Shown here piece by piece: positions 8,905 to 20,273 of a stretch of DNA of 64,000 nucleotides. Each line of letters begins with the position of its first letter. Within the stretch, counting starts at the first letter, position 1. The stretch is taken from positions 267,158 to 331,157 of the forward strand of contig NZ_SADD01000004.1 of NCBI RefSeq assembly GCF_004005565.1. The letters run 5' to 3'. The stretch comes from Lujinxingia sediminis. GTDB taxonomy: Bacteria; Myxococcota_A; Bradymonadia; Bradymonadales; Bradymonadaceae. The position numbers and the translations under genes are program-made. The notes under the pieces were generated by a model. The model was not told the DNA's origin and ran no database searches. It saw nothing but the letters and a program-made list of their open reading frames with translations.

Positions 8905-9107
8905 CATCTCTCCGAAGGCAGCTTTAAGGGATACGTGCTCGCGCGCAATCAACCGGCGGCCTTCCCTGCTCCATTCCCGCCCTTCCACATCCGGGGGGCG
9001 GCCACAATCCCGAGCTCAAAGCGGCGCCTTCTAACGTGAACGCGCGTTGAAAGGGAAGGCAAACTTCGATAGAAAATTCTGCGCAGCATCTCTCACCAGG
9101 CTCGGTT

Positions 9108-10730
9108 ATGGCGAAGGTCCTCTATCGCGACACGCGTGGCATTCAGCGCACGCTGGTCCTCGACAACATCACGCGCATTGGTCGCCACCCCGAGCAGGAC
9201 ATCCAGATCCTGGATCGGGTGGTCTCCAAAGAGCACGCGATTATCGAGCGCAACATCGAGGGCCACTTCGAGGTGCGCGACGGCGGCAGCCGCAACGGCA
9301 CCTACCTCAACGGCCAGCTCCTGGAGGCGCCGAAGCTGCTCACCCATAACGACACCATCAGCGTGGGCGCCACCGACATCATCTTCTACGAAGATCCCAC
9401 CGATCATCGCTCCCGCAACAAAGTCACCATCCACAGCGACGATCTGGAGAGCCACGTCCGAAACCGCATCACCCAGGACAGCCGGGCGAACTTTTTGCCC
9501 GAGGGCCAGATCTCCGATCAAAGCGCGCTTCGCCAGGACTACGAAAAGCTGCGCATCGCCCACGAGCTCGGCCAGTCCATCGGCGTGGAGACCGACCTGG
9601 ACATCCTGCTTGAGAAGATCCTGGAGAAGGCTTTTGAGATCTTCCCGGCCGACCACGGCGTGATCCTGCTTCGTCTGGAAGGCACCGATCGCCTGGTGCC
9701 CATGGTCGTGCGCGGTCGCAATGAAGACGTCAACGTGGGCGATGTGCGCATCTCGCGCACCATCCTCAACGAGGTCATCGAAGAGAAGCAGGCCGTGCTC
9801 TCGTCAGATGCCATGATGGACAGCCGCTTCTCCGGCGCCCACTCGATCATCCTGGGCAACATCCGCTCCACCATGAGCGTGCCCCTTCTGCTCGACGATC
9901 GCATCCTCGGGGTCATCCACCTCGACTCGAAGGTGGCCAGCGGGGCGTTTACCGAGAAAGATCTGGAGATCTTAAGCGGCTTCGCCCGCCAGGCTGCCGT
10001 GCTCATCGAGCACCACCGGCTTATCAAGCAGATGGAGAGCGAGATCGTCGCCCGCGAGAAACTCCACCGCCTGCTCTCCCCTCAGCTTGTCGAAGAAGTC
10101 GTCAGTGGCCGCCTGGAGCTCAAAAAAGGCGGCGAATTACGCCGTGCCACGGTGATGTTCGCCGATATTCGCAACTTCACCGCCTACAGCGAACGCCACG
10201 ATCCGCAGCATATCGTCGAGCTCCTCAACGAGTATTTTGAGCTGATGGTCGACGTGATCTTCAAATACGAAGGAACCCTCGACAAGTTCATCGGGGACGA
10301 GATCATGGCGGTCTGGGGCGCCCCTATCTCGCACCCCGACGATACCGAGCGCGCGGTGCGCTGCGCGCTGGAGATGCAGCAGGCCCTGCAGGCTTTTAAC
10401 TCGCGACGCCAGGAAGGCGACGGCAACACCCTCTCGATCGGCATCGGGCTGAACACCGGCCAGGTGGTCGCCGGCTATATGGGCTCCACCAAGAGCATGG
10501 ATTACACGGTGATGGGCGATGTGGTGAACACCGCCAGCCGCATCTGCTCCTCTGCGGGGCCGGGCGAGGTGGTGGTCGGACCGTTGACCTTCGGGGATGT
10601 CGCACCGATGGTGGTCAGCGAGAAGCTCCCGCCGACGCGGCTCAAAGGCAAGAGCGAACACGTCGATCTCTACCGGCTACGCAGCCTTCGCAACCGTCCG
10701 GTCCACCCGACCCTGCGAAACCTCACCTGA
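9108..10730 (+). CDS. FHA-GAF-class III adenylate cyclase
   Basis: A 540-residue cytoplasmic signalling enzyme. An FHA domain (about 1-100: TRIGRHPEQD, then SKEHA and GSRNGTYLNG) reads phosphothreonine. A GAF domain (about 150-315) senses a small ligand. A class III cyclase domain (about 345-515) makes cyclic nucleotide. Both metal Asp residues (FADIRNFT, FIGDEIMAVWG), the purine-selecting Lys (LDKFIGDE) and Asp (MDYTVMGD), and the transition-state Asn/Arg (VNTASR) are present. This suggests an active enzyme, more likely adenylate than guanylate cyclase. The gene is divergent from the NtrC-type activator, and a Ser/Thr kinase follows at 10832, a plausible source of the pThr ligand. Confidence 0.93.
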   Translation: MAKVLYRDTRGIQRTLVLDNITRIGRHPEQDIQILDRVVSKEHAIIERNIEGHFEVRDGGSRNGTYLNGQLLEAPKLLTHNDTISVGATDIIFYEDPTDHRSRNKVTIHSDDLESHVRNRITQDSRANFLPEGQISDQSALRQDYEKLRIAHELGQSIGVETDLDILLEKILEKAFEIFPADHGVILLRLEGTDRLVPMVVRGRNEDVNVGDVRISRTILNEVIEEKQAVLSSDAMMDSRFSGAHSIILGNIRSTMSVPLLLDDRILGVIHLDSKVASGAFTEKDLEILSGFARQAAVLIEHHRLIKQMESEIVAREKLHRLLSPQLVEEVVSGRLELKKGGELRRATVMFADIRNFTAYSERHDPQHIVELLNEYFELMVDVIFKYEGTLDKFIGDEIMAVWGAPISHPDDTERAVRCALEMQQALQAFNSRRQEGDGNTLSIGIGLNTGQVVAGYMGSTKSMDYTVMGDVVNTASRICSSAGPGEVVVGPLTFGDVAPMVVSEKLPPTRLKGKSEHVDLYRLRSLRNRPVHPTLRNLT

Positions 10731-10752
10731 GTCCGACAGCCTGTGCGGACGG

Positions 10753-10781
10753 TTGGCCCGCGCGCGACCCTGGGCTATACT
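10753..10781 (+). promoter_or_regulatory. Sigma-70-type promoter of the Ser/Thr kinase gene
   Basis: TTGGCC (10753-10758), 17 bp spacer, TATACT (10776-10781). The start would fall near 10788, about 45 nt before the kinase ATG. The same TTGGC(C/A)-N17-TATACT layout recurs at 23756-23784. Confidence 0.6.
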
Positions 10782-10831
10782 CCGCTCGTCTTTCCTCCAG
10801 ATAACCTTTAGCGCGACGCGTGGCCCCCTTC

Positions 10832-12409
10832 ATGGCGCAACCCAGATATCAAGTCATCGAGCGCATCGACGCCGGCGGTATGGCCGAGGTCTTCAAGGCT
10901 AACTCCACCAGCCTGCAGGGCTTTGAGAAGCTCGTCGCCATCAAGCGCATCCTACCCAACCTCACCCAGAACGAGCGCTTCGTGCGCATGTTCCTTGATG
11001 AGGCCAAGGTCAGCCTGCACCTCAACCACACCAACTGCGTGCAGGTCTTCGACCTGGGGATCGCCGACGGCACCTACTTCATCGTCATGGAGTTCGTCGA
11101 CGGCACCAACCTCAAGAAGCTCATCGAAGTGCTGGCTCGCCAGGGTCAGGGCATCAGCGTGGCGCAGGCGGTCTTTATGGCCATCGAGATCTGCAAAGGT
11201 CTCACCCACGCCCACGACAAACTCGATCAACAGGGCCGCCCGCTGGGTATCGTGCACCGCGACATCAGCCCACCCAACGTGCTGATCTCGCGCGCCGGTG
11301 AAGTGAAGATCACCGACTTCGGCCTGGCCAAAGCCAAGAGCCAGGCCGAGATCACCGATCCCGGCGTGGTCAAAGGCAAGTTCGGCTACCTCTCGCCGGA
11401 GGCCGCTCACGGCGAGGAGGTCGACGCCCGCACCGACATCTTTGCCCTGGGCATCCTTCTGTGGGAGATGCTCGCCGGGCGCCGTCTTTTCCTGGGCGAG
11501 TCGGATTACGGCACGCTGCAGCTGGTGCGAAAGGCCAAAATACCCTCGATCCGCGAGATTCGCCCGGACGTGCCCCGCGAGCTGGAGGTGGTACTTGGCC
11601 GCGCGCTGGCCCGTGACCCTCAAAAGCGCATTCAGACCGCTGAGGAGCTCGCCTACCAACTCGCCGAATTCCTCTTCGCCTACGGCCAGGTGGTCACGAG
11701 CTACGATCTGGCCGACCTGGTGGGTGCGGTCATCGAGAAGCGTCCCAAACGCGCGCGCACCGTGCAGGATATGGCCGTGGATATGGCCATCCAGCAGCAG
11801 CTCAACCAGCTTAAGAGCCTGGAGCAGATCCAGGATCTCGATCTTTACCTCACCCAGCATTACGACTCGCTTCCCGACCAGGGGGAGGCCTCCCAGCCGG
11901 GTGCGGCGGGCGACTTTGAAGATCCCCGCATGTGGGCCGACCTGGGCTTTGGCAGCGATACGAGCGTCGGCGAGGTGGCCGCGCCTCCGGCCGAACAGGC
12001 CCCCGCCCAGCCGGACTCCTGGCAGGCAGCAGGCCTGGCCGATCTGGGCCGCTCCACCTCGGCGATGCAGGCGATCAAGGGACCGGGCAACGCGACGAAG
12101 GACAACGCCCGCCAGGGAGGTCCACCGACCATCCCCGGGGCAGTCCGCAGCCCGGTGGCAGGCGGAGTGCCTTCGGCAACTCCTTCGGCCGCCCCTTCCG
12201 ACGCCGTCGCCCAGCCCGGCCAGCCCGGGCCGGTCGCCCAGGCCGAACCCTCGCCACCCGCCCCGATGGCTTCCCAGACGGCATCTCAGCCCGCAGCTGC
12301 CCCTGTAGAAGCCGGGGGGGTGGGCAAGACAGCGATCATCGTCGCGCTCATCGTTGTGGTGCTCGGCGCTGGCGCTGCCTTCTTTTTAGGCTTGATTCCT
12401 CCCGGCTAG
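10832..12409 (+). CDS. Ser/Thr protein kinase with C-terminal membrane anchor
   Basis: A 525-residue Hanks-type kinase. The kinase domain (about 6-280) has a Gly-loop (IDAGGMAEVFKA), VAIK Lys38, VHRDISPPN with catalytic Asp144, DFG Asp162 and LSPEAA in place of APE, so it should be active. A Pro/Ala/Gln-rich linker (about 350-490) follows. A single hydrophobic helix (about 495-520, GKTAIIVALIVVVLGAGAAFF) lies at the extreme C-terminus with only a few residues after it, making a tail-anchored kinase whose catalytic part stays in the cytoplasm. The start is ATG 10832; a GTG four codons upstream is less likely. Confidence 0.94.
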   Translation: MAQPRYQVIERIDAGGMAEVFKANSTSLQGFEKLVAIKRILPNLTQNERFVRMFLDEAKVSLHLNHTNCVQVFDLGIADGTYFIVMEFVDGTNLKKLIEVLARQGQGISVAQAVFMAIEICKGLTHAHDKLDQQGRPLGIVHRDISPPNVLISRAGEVKITDFGLAKAKSQAEITDPGVVKGKFGYLSPEAAHGEEVDARTDIFALGILLWEMLAGRRLFLGESDYGTLQLVRKAKIPSIREIRPDVPRELEVVLGRALARDPQKRIQTAEELAYQLAEFLFAYGQVVTSYDLADLVGAVIEKRPKRARTVQDMAVDMAIQQQLNQLKSLEQIQDLDLYLTQHYDSLPDQGEASQPGAAGDFEDPRMWADLGFGSDTSVGEVAAPPAEQAPAQPDSWQAAGLADLGRSTSAMQAIKGPGNATKDNARQGGPPTIPGAVRSPVAGGVPSATPSAAPSDAVAQPGQPGPVAQAEPSPPAPMASQTASQPAAAPVEAGGVGKTAIIVALIVVVLGAGAAFFLGLIPPG

Positions 12410-12499
12410 CCCTACAATTCGCAGTCCCGCGCCGTACCCTTACTCGCGGAGCCGCCGTACCGCTCCACTCGTCTCTCTTTTGACCCGGTGGACCACGCT

Positions 12500-13738
12500 A
12501 TGAATGACGTGCTCGTCATGATCCTGGCAGGCGGCGAAGGCAAGCGCCTGCGACCGTTGACCCTTGACCGCGCCAAACCCGCGGTGCCCTTCGGCGGGCG
12601 CTACCGCATCATCGACCTGGTGCTCTCAAACTTCGTCAACAGCGGCTTCTACAAGATCAAAGTTTTAACCCAGTACAAGAGCGACTCGCTGATCAACCAT
12701 ATCAGCCGAGGCTGGCATCTGGCGCAGTTTATTGACCACTACATCGACGCGGTCCCCGCCCAGCAGCGCCGCGGTCCCCAGTGGTTTCAGGGCAGCGCCG
12801 ACGCCATCTACCAGAACCTCAATCTCATCTACGATGAGGAGCCGGCTGATGTCTGCGTCTTCGGTGGCGACAACATCTACAAGATGGATGTGCGCCAGAT
12901 GCTCGACTTCCACCGCAGAAAGGACGCCGACCTGACCGTGGCCGCCATCCCGGTGCCCGTGGAGCAGGGCCGCGCCTTTGGCATCCTGGAGATCGATCGC
13001 GACCACCGCATCGTGGGCTTTGCCGAAAAGCCCGAAGAGCCCCGCGAGATCCCCGGCCGCCCCGGCTGGTGTCTGGCCTCGATGGGCAACTACATCTTCA
13101 AAACACCGAGCCTGGTTGAAGAGCTCATCCGCGACGCCCACGATGAAGGCAGCGCGCATGATTTTGGCAAAAATATCATCACCAACATGGTGCGCTCCGG
13201 CCACCAGGCCACCTTCGTCTACGACTTCTCCACCAACGATGTGCCAGGTCAATCCGAGCGCGAGCGCAGCTACTGGCGCGACGTGGGTACGATCGATGCG
13301 TACTGGGAGTCGTCCATGGATCTGATCAGTGTGGCGCCGGAGTTTGACCTCTATAACCGGCGCTGGCCCATCCGCACCCACTACCAACACTATCCCCCGG
13401 CGAAGTTCGTGCACGACGACCCGGCTGCCAACCGCGTCGGCCAGGCGATCAACTCGATCGTCGCCGAGGGCTGCATCGTCTCCGGGGGTACCATTCGCAA
13501 CTCGGTGCTCTTTCAGCGCGTGCGGGTCAACTCCTACTCCAGCATCGAAGACTCGGTGCTCTTTGAGCAGGTCGAGGTGGGGCGGCGCGCACGCATTCGC
13601 AAGGCGATCATTGAGAAGGACGTCGTGATCCCGCCCGATACCGTCATCGGCTTTGACGAAGAGCAAGACCGGGCCCGATTCCCGATCAGCGACGCGGGTG
13701 TCGTGGTGGTGCCCAAGGGCTATGAGTTTGAGGCATGA
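12500..13738 (+). CDS. glgC: Glucose-1-phosphate adenylyltransferase (ADP-glucose pyrophosphorylase)
   Basis: A 412-residue enzyme making ADP-glucose from glucose-1-phosphate and ATP, the committed step of bacterial glycogen synthesis. It shows the nucleotide-binding signature [22 protein letters not shown] and then [12 protein letters not shown]. Further family motifs include [13 protein letters not shown] GSADAIYQN and [12 protein letters not shown], and there is a C-terminal left-handed beta-helix (about 300-400). Start ATG 12500 is preferred over GTG 12488. Its stop overlaps the start of the GH57 gene (ATGA), so the two are translationally coupled. Confidence 0.95.
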   Translation: MNDVLVMILAGGEGKRLRPLTLDRAKPAVPFGGRYRIIDLVLSNFVNSGFYKIKVLTQYKSDSLINHISRGWHLAQFIDHYIDAVPAQQRRGPQWFQGSADAIYQNLNLIYDEEPADVCVFGGDNIYKMDVRQMLDFHRRKDADLTVAAIPVPVEQGRAFGILEIDRDHRIVGFAEKPEEPREIPGRPGWCLASMGNYIFKTPSLVEELIRDAHDEGSAHDFGKNIITNMVRSGHQATFVYDFSTNDVPGQSERERSYWRDVGTIDAYWESSMDLISVAPEFDLYNRRWPIRTHYQHYPPAKFVHDDPAANRVGQAINSIVAEGCIVSGGTIRNSVLFQRVRVNSYSSIEDSVLFEQVEVGRRARIRKAIIEKDVVIPPDTVIGFDEEQDRARFPISDAGVVVVPKGYEFEA

Positions 13739-15876
13739 GCACGCCATCGCTCGACGTGCTCTTTATCTGGCATATGCACCAGCCCTACTACGGGGTGGGC
13801 GACCAGGGCGACTTTGAGCTCCCCTGGGTACGGCTTCACGCCGTAAAAGCCTACTTCGACATGGCCTGGTTGCTGGCCGAAAACCCACAGATGCACGCGA
13901 CGTTCAACTTCTCCGGGAGCCTGCTTCTCCAACTTCAGGAGTGGGTTGAGGAGGGGCGGCGCGATGCCTGGTGGCACCTCTCACGCGCCTCACTCGACGA
14001 GCTGAGCGCGGGCGACAGGCGCACGCTCGTGCATCATTTTTTCAGCCTCAACCACCCCCACGGGGTGCGCAGCCTGCCCCGCTACGCCGAGCTTCTCGAC
14101 GCGCGCGAAGCGCGAGGCGAAGAGGTCTGCGCGCGGGAGTGGGGCGAGGCTGAGTTTGGCGATTTGCAGATGCTTTTTAACCTGGCCTGGTGCGGGTTCG
14201 CCGCTCTGGAAGAGTACCCCCGGCTGCGCGCCTGGCGTGACCAGGGCCGAGACTTCAGCAGGGAGGACCGCCTCGCCCTTCTCGACCTCCATATCGAGAT
14301 CATGGCGCGGGTGTTGCCTCTTTACCGGGAGCTCTGGGAGCGCGGGCAGATCGAGGTGAGCGTCACCCCGATGTTCCACCCCATTATGCCCCTGCTCATC
14401 GACACCGACACCGCCCGTCGCGCCACGCCGCAGCGCCCCACCCCGCCCAGGCTTCAAGCCCCCGACGACGCCCGCCGCCATATCGCGCAGGCGCTTGAGT
14501 ACGCCGAAGCGATCTTCGGAAGACGCCCGAGCGGCATGTGGCCCTCGGAGGGGTCGGTCTCCCCGGAAGCCGTTGCGCTCTTTGAAGGTGCCGGCGTGCG
14601 CTGGATCGCCAGCGACGAGGCGATCCTCGCAGGCTCGTGCGACTTTGAACGCGATCGCGACCTCTGGCGCTCCTGGCGGCTGAACCAGGCCCCCCAGACC
14701 GCGATCTTTTTTCGCGACCACGGCCTGAGCGATCGCCTTGGCTTCTCCTACGCCCATATGGATGCTGACGAGGCCGCGGCCGACCTGATCGGAGCCCTTG
14801 AAGGCATCGCGCGCGCCGCCCACCGCGATGAGAATCCTCGCCCCATGGCGGCCATCATCCTCGACGGTGAGAACCCCTGGGAGCACTACCCCGAAGATGG
14901 CCGACTCTTCTTGCAGGCCCTCTACGAGCGCCTCGGCGACCACGCCTCCCTGGTCCCCTCAACCCCCGGCGACCATCTGGCGCGCGGAGGAAGCTCAGGA
15001 CACCTTGAGCATCTACACTCCGGCTCCTGGATCCTGGGCAACTACCAGATCTGGATCGGCCACTCCGAGACGAACCTCGCATGGGAACTTCTGGGTGAGG
15101 CGACACGCTGGCTCGACGAGCAACCTCCACCTGACGCTGAGGATAGCCGCGCCCACCAGTCTTTTCAGACCGCGCACCAGGCGCTGATGATGGCTCAGGG
15201 CTCCGACTGGTTCTGGTGGTACGGCGACGACTTCAGCTCCGAGCAAGACGCGCTCTTCGACAGCATCTTTCGCGCGCTGCTTCGCCGCGTCTACACCTCC
15301 CCTGGCCATGAGCCTCCCGGCCGACTGCACCACCCGATCAACGACTCGAAGACCCCGCCAGATGTCGCCGCCCACCGCGTTCCGACGCACCCGATCAGCC
15401 CGCGTATCGACGGGCGACGCGGCGGCTTCTTTGACTGGGAGGGCGCCGGGTCCTACCTGCCCCGAAGCGGCTACGGAGCGATGTTTGAGACGACCCGCTA
15501 CGTCGATCAGATTCTCTATGGCTGTGACCACGACCGTCTCTACGTGCGCGTCGATCCGGGCCCCGACCTCCGAGAACACCTGCACCTTGAGCTCCGACTG
15601 ACCTCCCACACGGGCACCTCCACCATCGCGTTGCACCCGAACCCTTCTGGCCAGCCCCGCGCGCTCAGCCCCGATGCACCAACAGCCCTGGTGGACTGGG
15701 CTTTCGCCCAATGCTGGGAGCTCGCACTCTCACGCGCAGCGCTCGATTGCCTCGCCACACCTGCCGTCGACCTGCGCCTGGCGGTCCTCGACGGGACGCG
15801 CGAACTTCGCCACCTCCCCGTTGAGCATCCCCTCACGATTGAGCTTACTGCCTCGCCAGACGACTGGTTCGTCTAG
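13735..15876 (+). CDS. GH57 alpha-glucan hydrolase/transferase
   Basis: A 713-residue glycoside hydrolase family 57 enzyme. Motif 1 is HMHQPYY (residues about 13-19), motif 2 [14 protein letters not shown], motif 3 [10 protein letters not shown] with the nucleophile Glu, and motif 4 DGENPWE with the acid/base Asp. The catalytic barrel spans about 5-400 and a beta-rich C-terminal part about 540-710. The motif wording is closest to amylopullulanase/alpha-amylase type members, but a glucanotransferase role cannot be excluded. There is no signal peptide, so it should act on intracellular glycogen. It overlaps glgC by 4 bp and the convergent patatin gene by 4 bp. Confidence 0.88.
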   Translation: MSTPSLDVLFIWHMHQPYYGVGDQGDFELPWVRLHAVKAYFDMAWLLAENPQMHATFNFSGSLLLQLQEWVEEGRRDAWWHLSRASLDELSAGDRRTLVHHFFSLNHPHGVRSLPRYAELLDAREARGEEVCAREWGEAEFGDLQMLFNLAWCGFAALEEYPRLRAWRDQGRDFSREDRLALLDLHIEIMARVLPLYRELWERGQIEVSVTPMFHPIMPLLIDTDTARRATPQRPTPPRLQAPDDARRHIAQALEYAEAIFGRRPSGMWPSEGSVSPEAVALFEGAGVRWIASDEAILAGSCDFERDRDLWRSWRLNQAPQTAIFFRDHGLSDRLGFSYAHMDADEAAADLIGALEGIARAAHRDENPRPMAAIILDGENPWEHYPEDGRLFLQALYERLGDHASLVPSTPGDHLARGGSSGHLEHLHSGSWILGNYQIWIGHSETNLAWELLGEATRWLDEQPPPDAEDSRAHQSFQTAHQALMMAQGSDWFWWYGDDFSSEQDALFDSIFRALLRRVYTSPGHEPPGRLHHPINDSKTPPDVAAHRVPTHPISPRIDGRRGGFFDWEGAGSYLPRSGYGAMFETTRYVDQILYGCDHDRLYVRVDPGPDLREHLHLELRLTSHTGTSTIALHPNPSGQPRALSPDAPTALVDWAFAQCWELALSRAALDCLATPAVDLRLAVLDGTRELRHLPVEHPLTIELTASPDDWFV

Positions 15877-17345
15877 CCAATCTCCCAGGTGCCATAAGGC
15901 GGCAGCTCCCGCATCGACTCGCGGATGTAGGGCACATCGGCCTCCAACTCCTCCCGCGCGCCTTCGATGATGCGTTTAAGTTTGGAGTAGCTGTTGACGA
16001 TGATCTGCAGCGGGCTGGGCGGGGTGCGAAAGGTCTTATGAAACGACGCATAAGGCATATTCGCCACGACCGCCGGGCGAGCGATCTGCTGGATGGGAAT
16101 CCAGATGAGGTTGCGTCCGGTGGAGAGAGGCGCAAACGCATCAAAGGAGAGGATCTGCGCATTGCGAGAGCCCACTGATCCCCGCTGCACCGACTCCCAG
16201 GCCACCTTCGAGGGCACATTATTGACCACCCCGCCGTCGCAGAGACGCAGGAGTTGATGCCGCGCGAACACGCTCTCCAGCGGTCCGATCGTCTCCGGAT
16301 CGTCGTGGAAAACATCAAAATGCAAAAGCCCCGGTACCGAGCAGCTAAAGCCCGCGGCCTCGATCACCGGGAAATGCTCGGTGCCCGGCTCCGAGCCGAA
16401 GACCACCTGGGTGAGCAGACGCGGATTCTTGGAGAGCTGGCGCACCGCCCCGAAGAAGAGCTTGAGTTTGCGGCGCAGTGCCAGCGGCGTCATGCCCTCC
16501 TCGCCAGACTGCTCGTACTCCCGGTCATCGAAGTGAAAGCCTTTGCGAACCCCGGTGGCCACGATCTCCAGCTTGATCGGAAGATCGTCAAAACGCGGCA
16601 TCCCGCTTCCCAGAAGCTCCTGAAACATCTCGCGCGCAAGACGCATGATGTTGAGATGAAACGCCCCCGGAAAGCCAAAGCGAGAGTAGCCCGTGAAGGG
16701 GCGAAAGAGCGTGTTGTAATCGAGGTTTTTGGGCATCGCCAGCGCGACCGAAACCGGATCGTAGCTACGGTCGATCGCACGCACAAGCCCCAGGAGGCTG
16801 CCCATCGAACTGCCCACGATCAGCTCCGGAGTGATGCCCAGCTCCTTGAGCATCGCGAAGGTACCCAGGTGCACAAGCCCCGCGCCGCCTCCACCGCCGA
16901 GCACAAGCACCAGCCGTTTCTGACGCAGCTCCGCGTCCAGGTGCTCCGCTCCGAAAGTGCTGGCGTGGCGTGTCAGCAGCTGCGAGCGCGTCTGTTCGAC
17001 GCGCATCGCCACCACCGGCGCGATCTCGCGCAGACCGTCCACCCGAACCTCGCCAGTCTCCGGCAAGAGCGGCACCAGTGACTCCACCAACCACCGGCGC
17101 AACGCGTCGACGTCTTCGCTCAGCGAGATGTCGTTTCCCACCGGGGTGCGAAAGAGGTTCATCTGCCCCAGCGCCGCCGCGTAGCGAAAGAGTGCCTGAT
17201 GGCGCACGTGCAAGACGTTGGGTTGATCGACGATCAGCCTGATAAAGCGCTGCTCAAAGTCCTTGAGCTCGCGCACCCGCACAAAATGTCGACCGTATCG
17301 ACTCAAACGCCACTCGCTGCTGCATGATGCTCGCCGGTCCCTCAA
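15873..17345 (-). CDS. Patatin-like phospholipase
   Basis: A 490-residue protein with a patatin domain in its central and C-terminal part (about 150-420). The oxyanion loop LGGGGGAGLVHLG, nucleophile elbow GSSMG and the Asp of the dyad (LCDGGVVNNVPS) are all present, so it should be an active serine acyl-hydrolase. The first 140 residues are a helical region with no recognised family. No signal peptide is visible. The start used is at 17345; a downstream start cannot be excluded because the N-terminus is not conserved. The gene ends inside the last codons of the convergent GH57 gene. Confidence 0.88.
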   Translation of the reverse strand: MRDRRASCSSEWRLSRYGRHFVRVRELKDFEQRFIRLIVDQPNVLHVRHQALFRYAAALGQMNLFRTPVGNDISLSEDVDALRRWLVESLVPLLPETGEVRVDGLREIAPVVAMRVEQTRSQLLTRHASTFGAEHLDAELRQKRLVLVLGGGGGAGLVHLGTFAMLKELGITPELIVGSSMGSLLGLVRAIDRSYDPVSVALAMPKNLDYNTLFRPFTGYSRFGFPGAFHLNIMRLAREMFQELLGSGMPRFDDLPIKLEIVATGVRKGFHFDDREYEQSGEEGMTPLALRRKLKLFFGAVRQLSKNPRLLTQVVFGSEPGTEHFPVIEAAGFSCSVPGLLHFDVFHDDPETIGPLESVFARHQLLRLCDGGVVNNVPSKVAWESVQRGSVGSRNAQILSFDAFAPLSTGRNLIWIPIQQIARPAVVANMPYASFHKTFRTPPSPLQIIVNSYSKLKRIIEGAREELEADVPYIRESMRELPPYGTWEIG

Positions 17346-17465
17346 TGACCAACGCCGGCGCAGGGGCGCCGGCGCAGATTATCGGCGTTCGCGCCGATCC
17401 TGGCAAAGAGATTTTCGCCACCGGCACAGAACCCGCTGCTGAAGCGGCCCTGCGCCGGTTGAGAA

Positions 17466-18668
<1,203 letters not shown>

Positions 18669-18818
18669 GCATGCCTCGAATGGTTGGAATCTCGCCGCAG
18701 GCGCACGCAACTCTGCGCAACGCTGCGGTCACTGGCCGAAGGCCTCCGTTCCGGAACTCCGCGAAGGGGGTGGTCGTAATCACCAGCCCGGCCGATTCAA
18801 TACTGCGAATGCTACGGG

Positions 18819-18839
18819 AAAAAGACGCCCTCAGGCGCC
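18819..18839 (-). terminator. Intrinsic terminator of the Fur-family gene
   Basis: On the minus strand GGCGCC-TGAG-GGCGTC followed by TTTTT. The stem includes the last coding bases and the stop codon of the regulator gene, so termination is tight against the end of translation. Confidence 0.6.
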
Positions 18840-19322
18840 CTGATCGGGATGGTTGGGGCAGGCCGGGATCTCGCACTCGGCATAAAGCTCGATCTTCTTG
18901 CGCCGTACCTGATACTGCATCTTCTCGGCGATCGCCTGGATGCGCTCATTGAGCCCGTCATCGTTGAACTCGATGATCTTACGGCAGTCCACACAGATCA
19001 GGTGATCATGCTGCGGATCCTGGTTGTGGATCGGATCGTAGCGCGTCTGGCCATCACCGAAATCCTTGGGGAGCGCAAACCCCTGCTCCACCAGTAATTT
19101 CAGCGTGCGATACACTGTGGCGTAGCCGATGCGCGGCTGATGCTCACGCACATCCTCCAGCAGTTCGTCCGCGCTGATGTGCTTGTCGAGCCAGAAGAAG
19201 CGCTCCACGATCACGTCACGCTGCTTGGTCGACTTGAGCCCGGCCTCCTGAAGACGCTCCGAGAATGCCTCCATCGCCTCGGCCACACGGGCCTCTCGCT
19301 CTTCTAACGACTGTTCAGCCAC
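18831..19322 (-). CDS. Fur-family transcriptional regulator
   Basis: A 163-residue metal-responsive repressor. The winged helix (about 20-90) includes LKSTKQRDVIVERFF and ATVYRTLKLLVEQG. The dimerisation domain has the HDHLICVDCRKIIEF metal/zinc motif and a second Cys pair near the C-terminus (CEIPAC). Which metal it senses (Fe, Zn or peroxide) cannot be told from sequence. The start is taken as GTG 19322, which gives the normal family length; an open frame continues to 19451 but its extra residues are not Fur-like. It lies upstream of the Mrp ATPase gene, whose client clusters need iron. Confidence 0.9.
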   Translation of the reverse strand: MAEQSLEEREARVAEAMEAFSERLQEAGLKSTKQRDVIVERFFWLDKHISADELLEDVREHQPRIGYATVYRTLKLLVEQGFALPKDFGDGQTRYDPIHNQDPQHDHLICVDCRKIIEFNDDGLNERIQAIAEKMQYQVRRKKIELYAECEIPACPNHPDQGA

Positions 19323-19636
19323 GATACTTTGCCTGGGAAATAATGATGAACTGACCACAGGTCCCCTACACCACACCGGGAACCGATGGCGGCCGAGGGA
19401 TGTCCCCCCGGACCGAATCCTGTGTTGGAGTACGGGCTTAGCGCCCCACATGGGCGAAATAGCGCGCTCCGCGAGCGCAATCTACGCAAAGGCTCGCCCG
19501 GTGACAACACCCATCCCCCGCCGGCCATTTCAGCGCGCGCCCCACCGGAGCCTCGACACCCGAGTCAACCCGCGTTACATCGGCCCTTGCGGTCCGCCGC
19601 AACATCCCCCTCACCCACCTGTTCAGGAGTGTGCAT

Positions 19637-20224
19637 ATGTCTCTCTCGGCCATCTGTGTCTACTGCGGCTCGAGCCCCGGCACTAACCCCGGCTTTCTCA
19701 ACGGTGCGCGAGCGATGGGCCAGGCGATGGCGGCTCGCCAGAGCACGCTGGTTTACGGCGGCTCGCGCTACGGGATGATGGGCGCGATCGCCGACGCGAT
19801 CCTCGACGCCGGCGGTCAGGCCATCGGCATTCTGCCCCGCGGGCTTGCCACCAAAGAAGCCGGTCACCCCGGGCTCACCGAGCTTCATATGGTGGGGAGC
19901 ATGCACGAGCGCAAAGCGATGATGATCGAGAAAAGCCGGGGCTTCATCGCCATGCCCGGCGGCATGGGCACCCTGGAGGAACTCTGCGAAGTCATCACCT
20001 GGTCGCAGTTGGGCATTCATCGCCGCCCCATCGGGCTGCTCAATCTCGACGGGTATTACGATCCCTTCCTGACCTTCCTGGACCATGCCGTCGCTTGCGG
20101 CTTTCTCAAGTCCGAGCACCGCGATCTGGTGCTCGTCGACGCCTCCCCTGACGGGCTGCTGACGAAGATGGAAGCGTTTGAGTGGCCTTTGACGCAGATT
20201 TGGATGGATCGCAGCGAGATCTAA
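19637..20224 (+). CDS. LOG-family phosphoribohydrolase (TIGR00730)
   Basis: A 195-residue Rossmann-fold protein of the LOG family, which hydrolyses nucleoside 5'-monophosphates at the N-glycosidic bond (cytokinin riboside monophosphates in the plant-type enzymes). The N-terminal ICVYCGSSPG, the middle GGSRYGMMG and the signature MPGGMGTLEEL are all present. ATG 19637 is preferred because AGGAG lies seven bases upstream. In bacteria the true substrate is usually unknown, often a nucleotide-salvage or housekeeping role. Confidence 0.9.
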   Translation: MSLSAICVYCGSSPGTNPGFLNGARAMGQAMAARQSTLVYGGSRYGMMGAIADAILDAGGQAIGILPRGLATKEAGHPGLTELHMVGSMHERKAMMIEKSRGFIAMPGGMGTLEELCEVITWSQLGIHRRPIGLLNLDGYYDPFLTFLDHAVACGFLKSEHRDLVLVDASPDGLLTKMEAFEWPLTQIWMDRSEI

Positions 20225-20273
20225 GCGCAGGGCTACGTCCGCCCATCATCCTATACGCTCGCTCACAGCCCTT

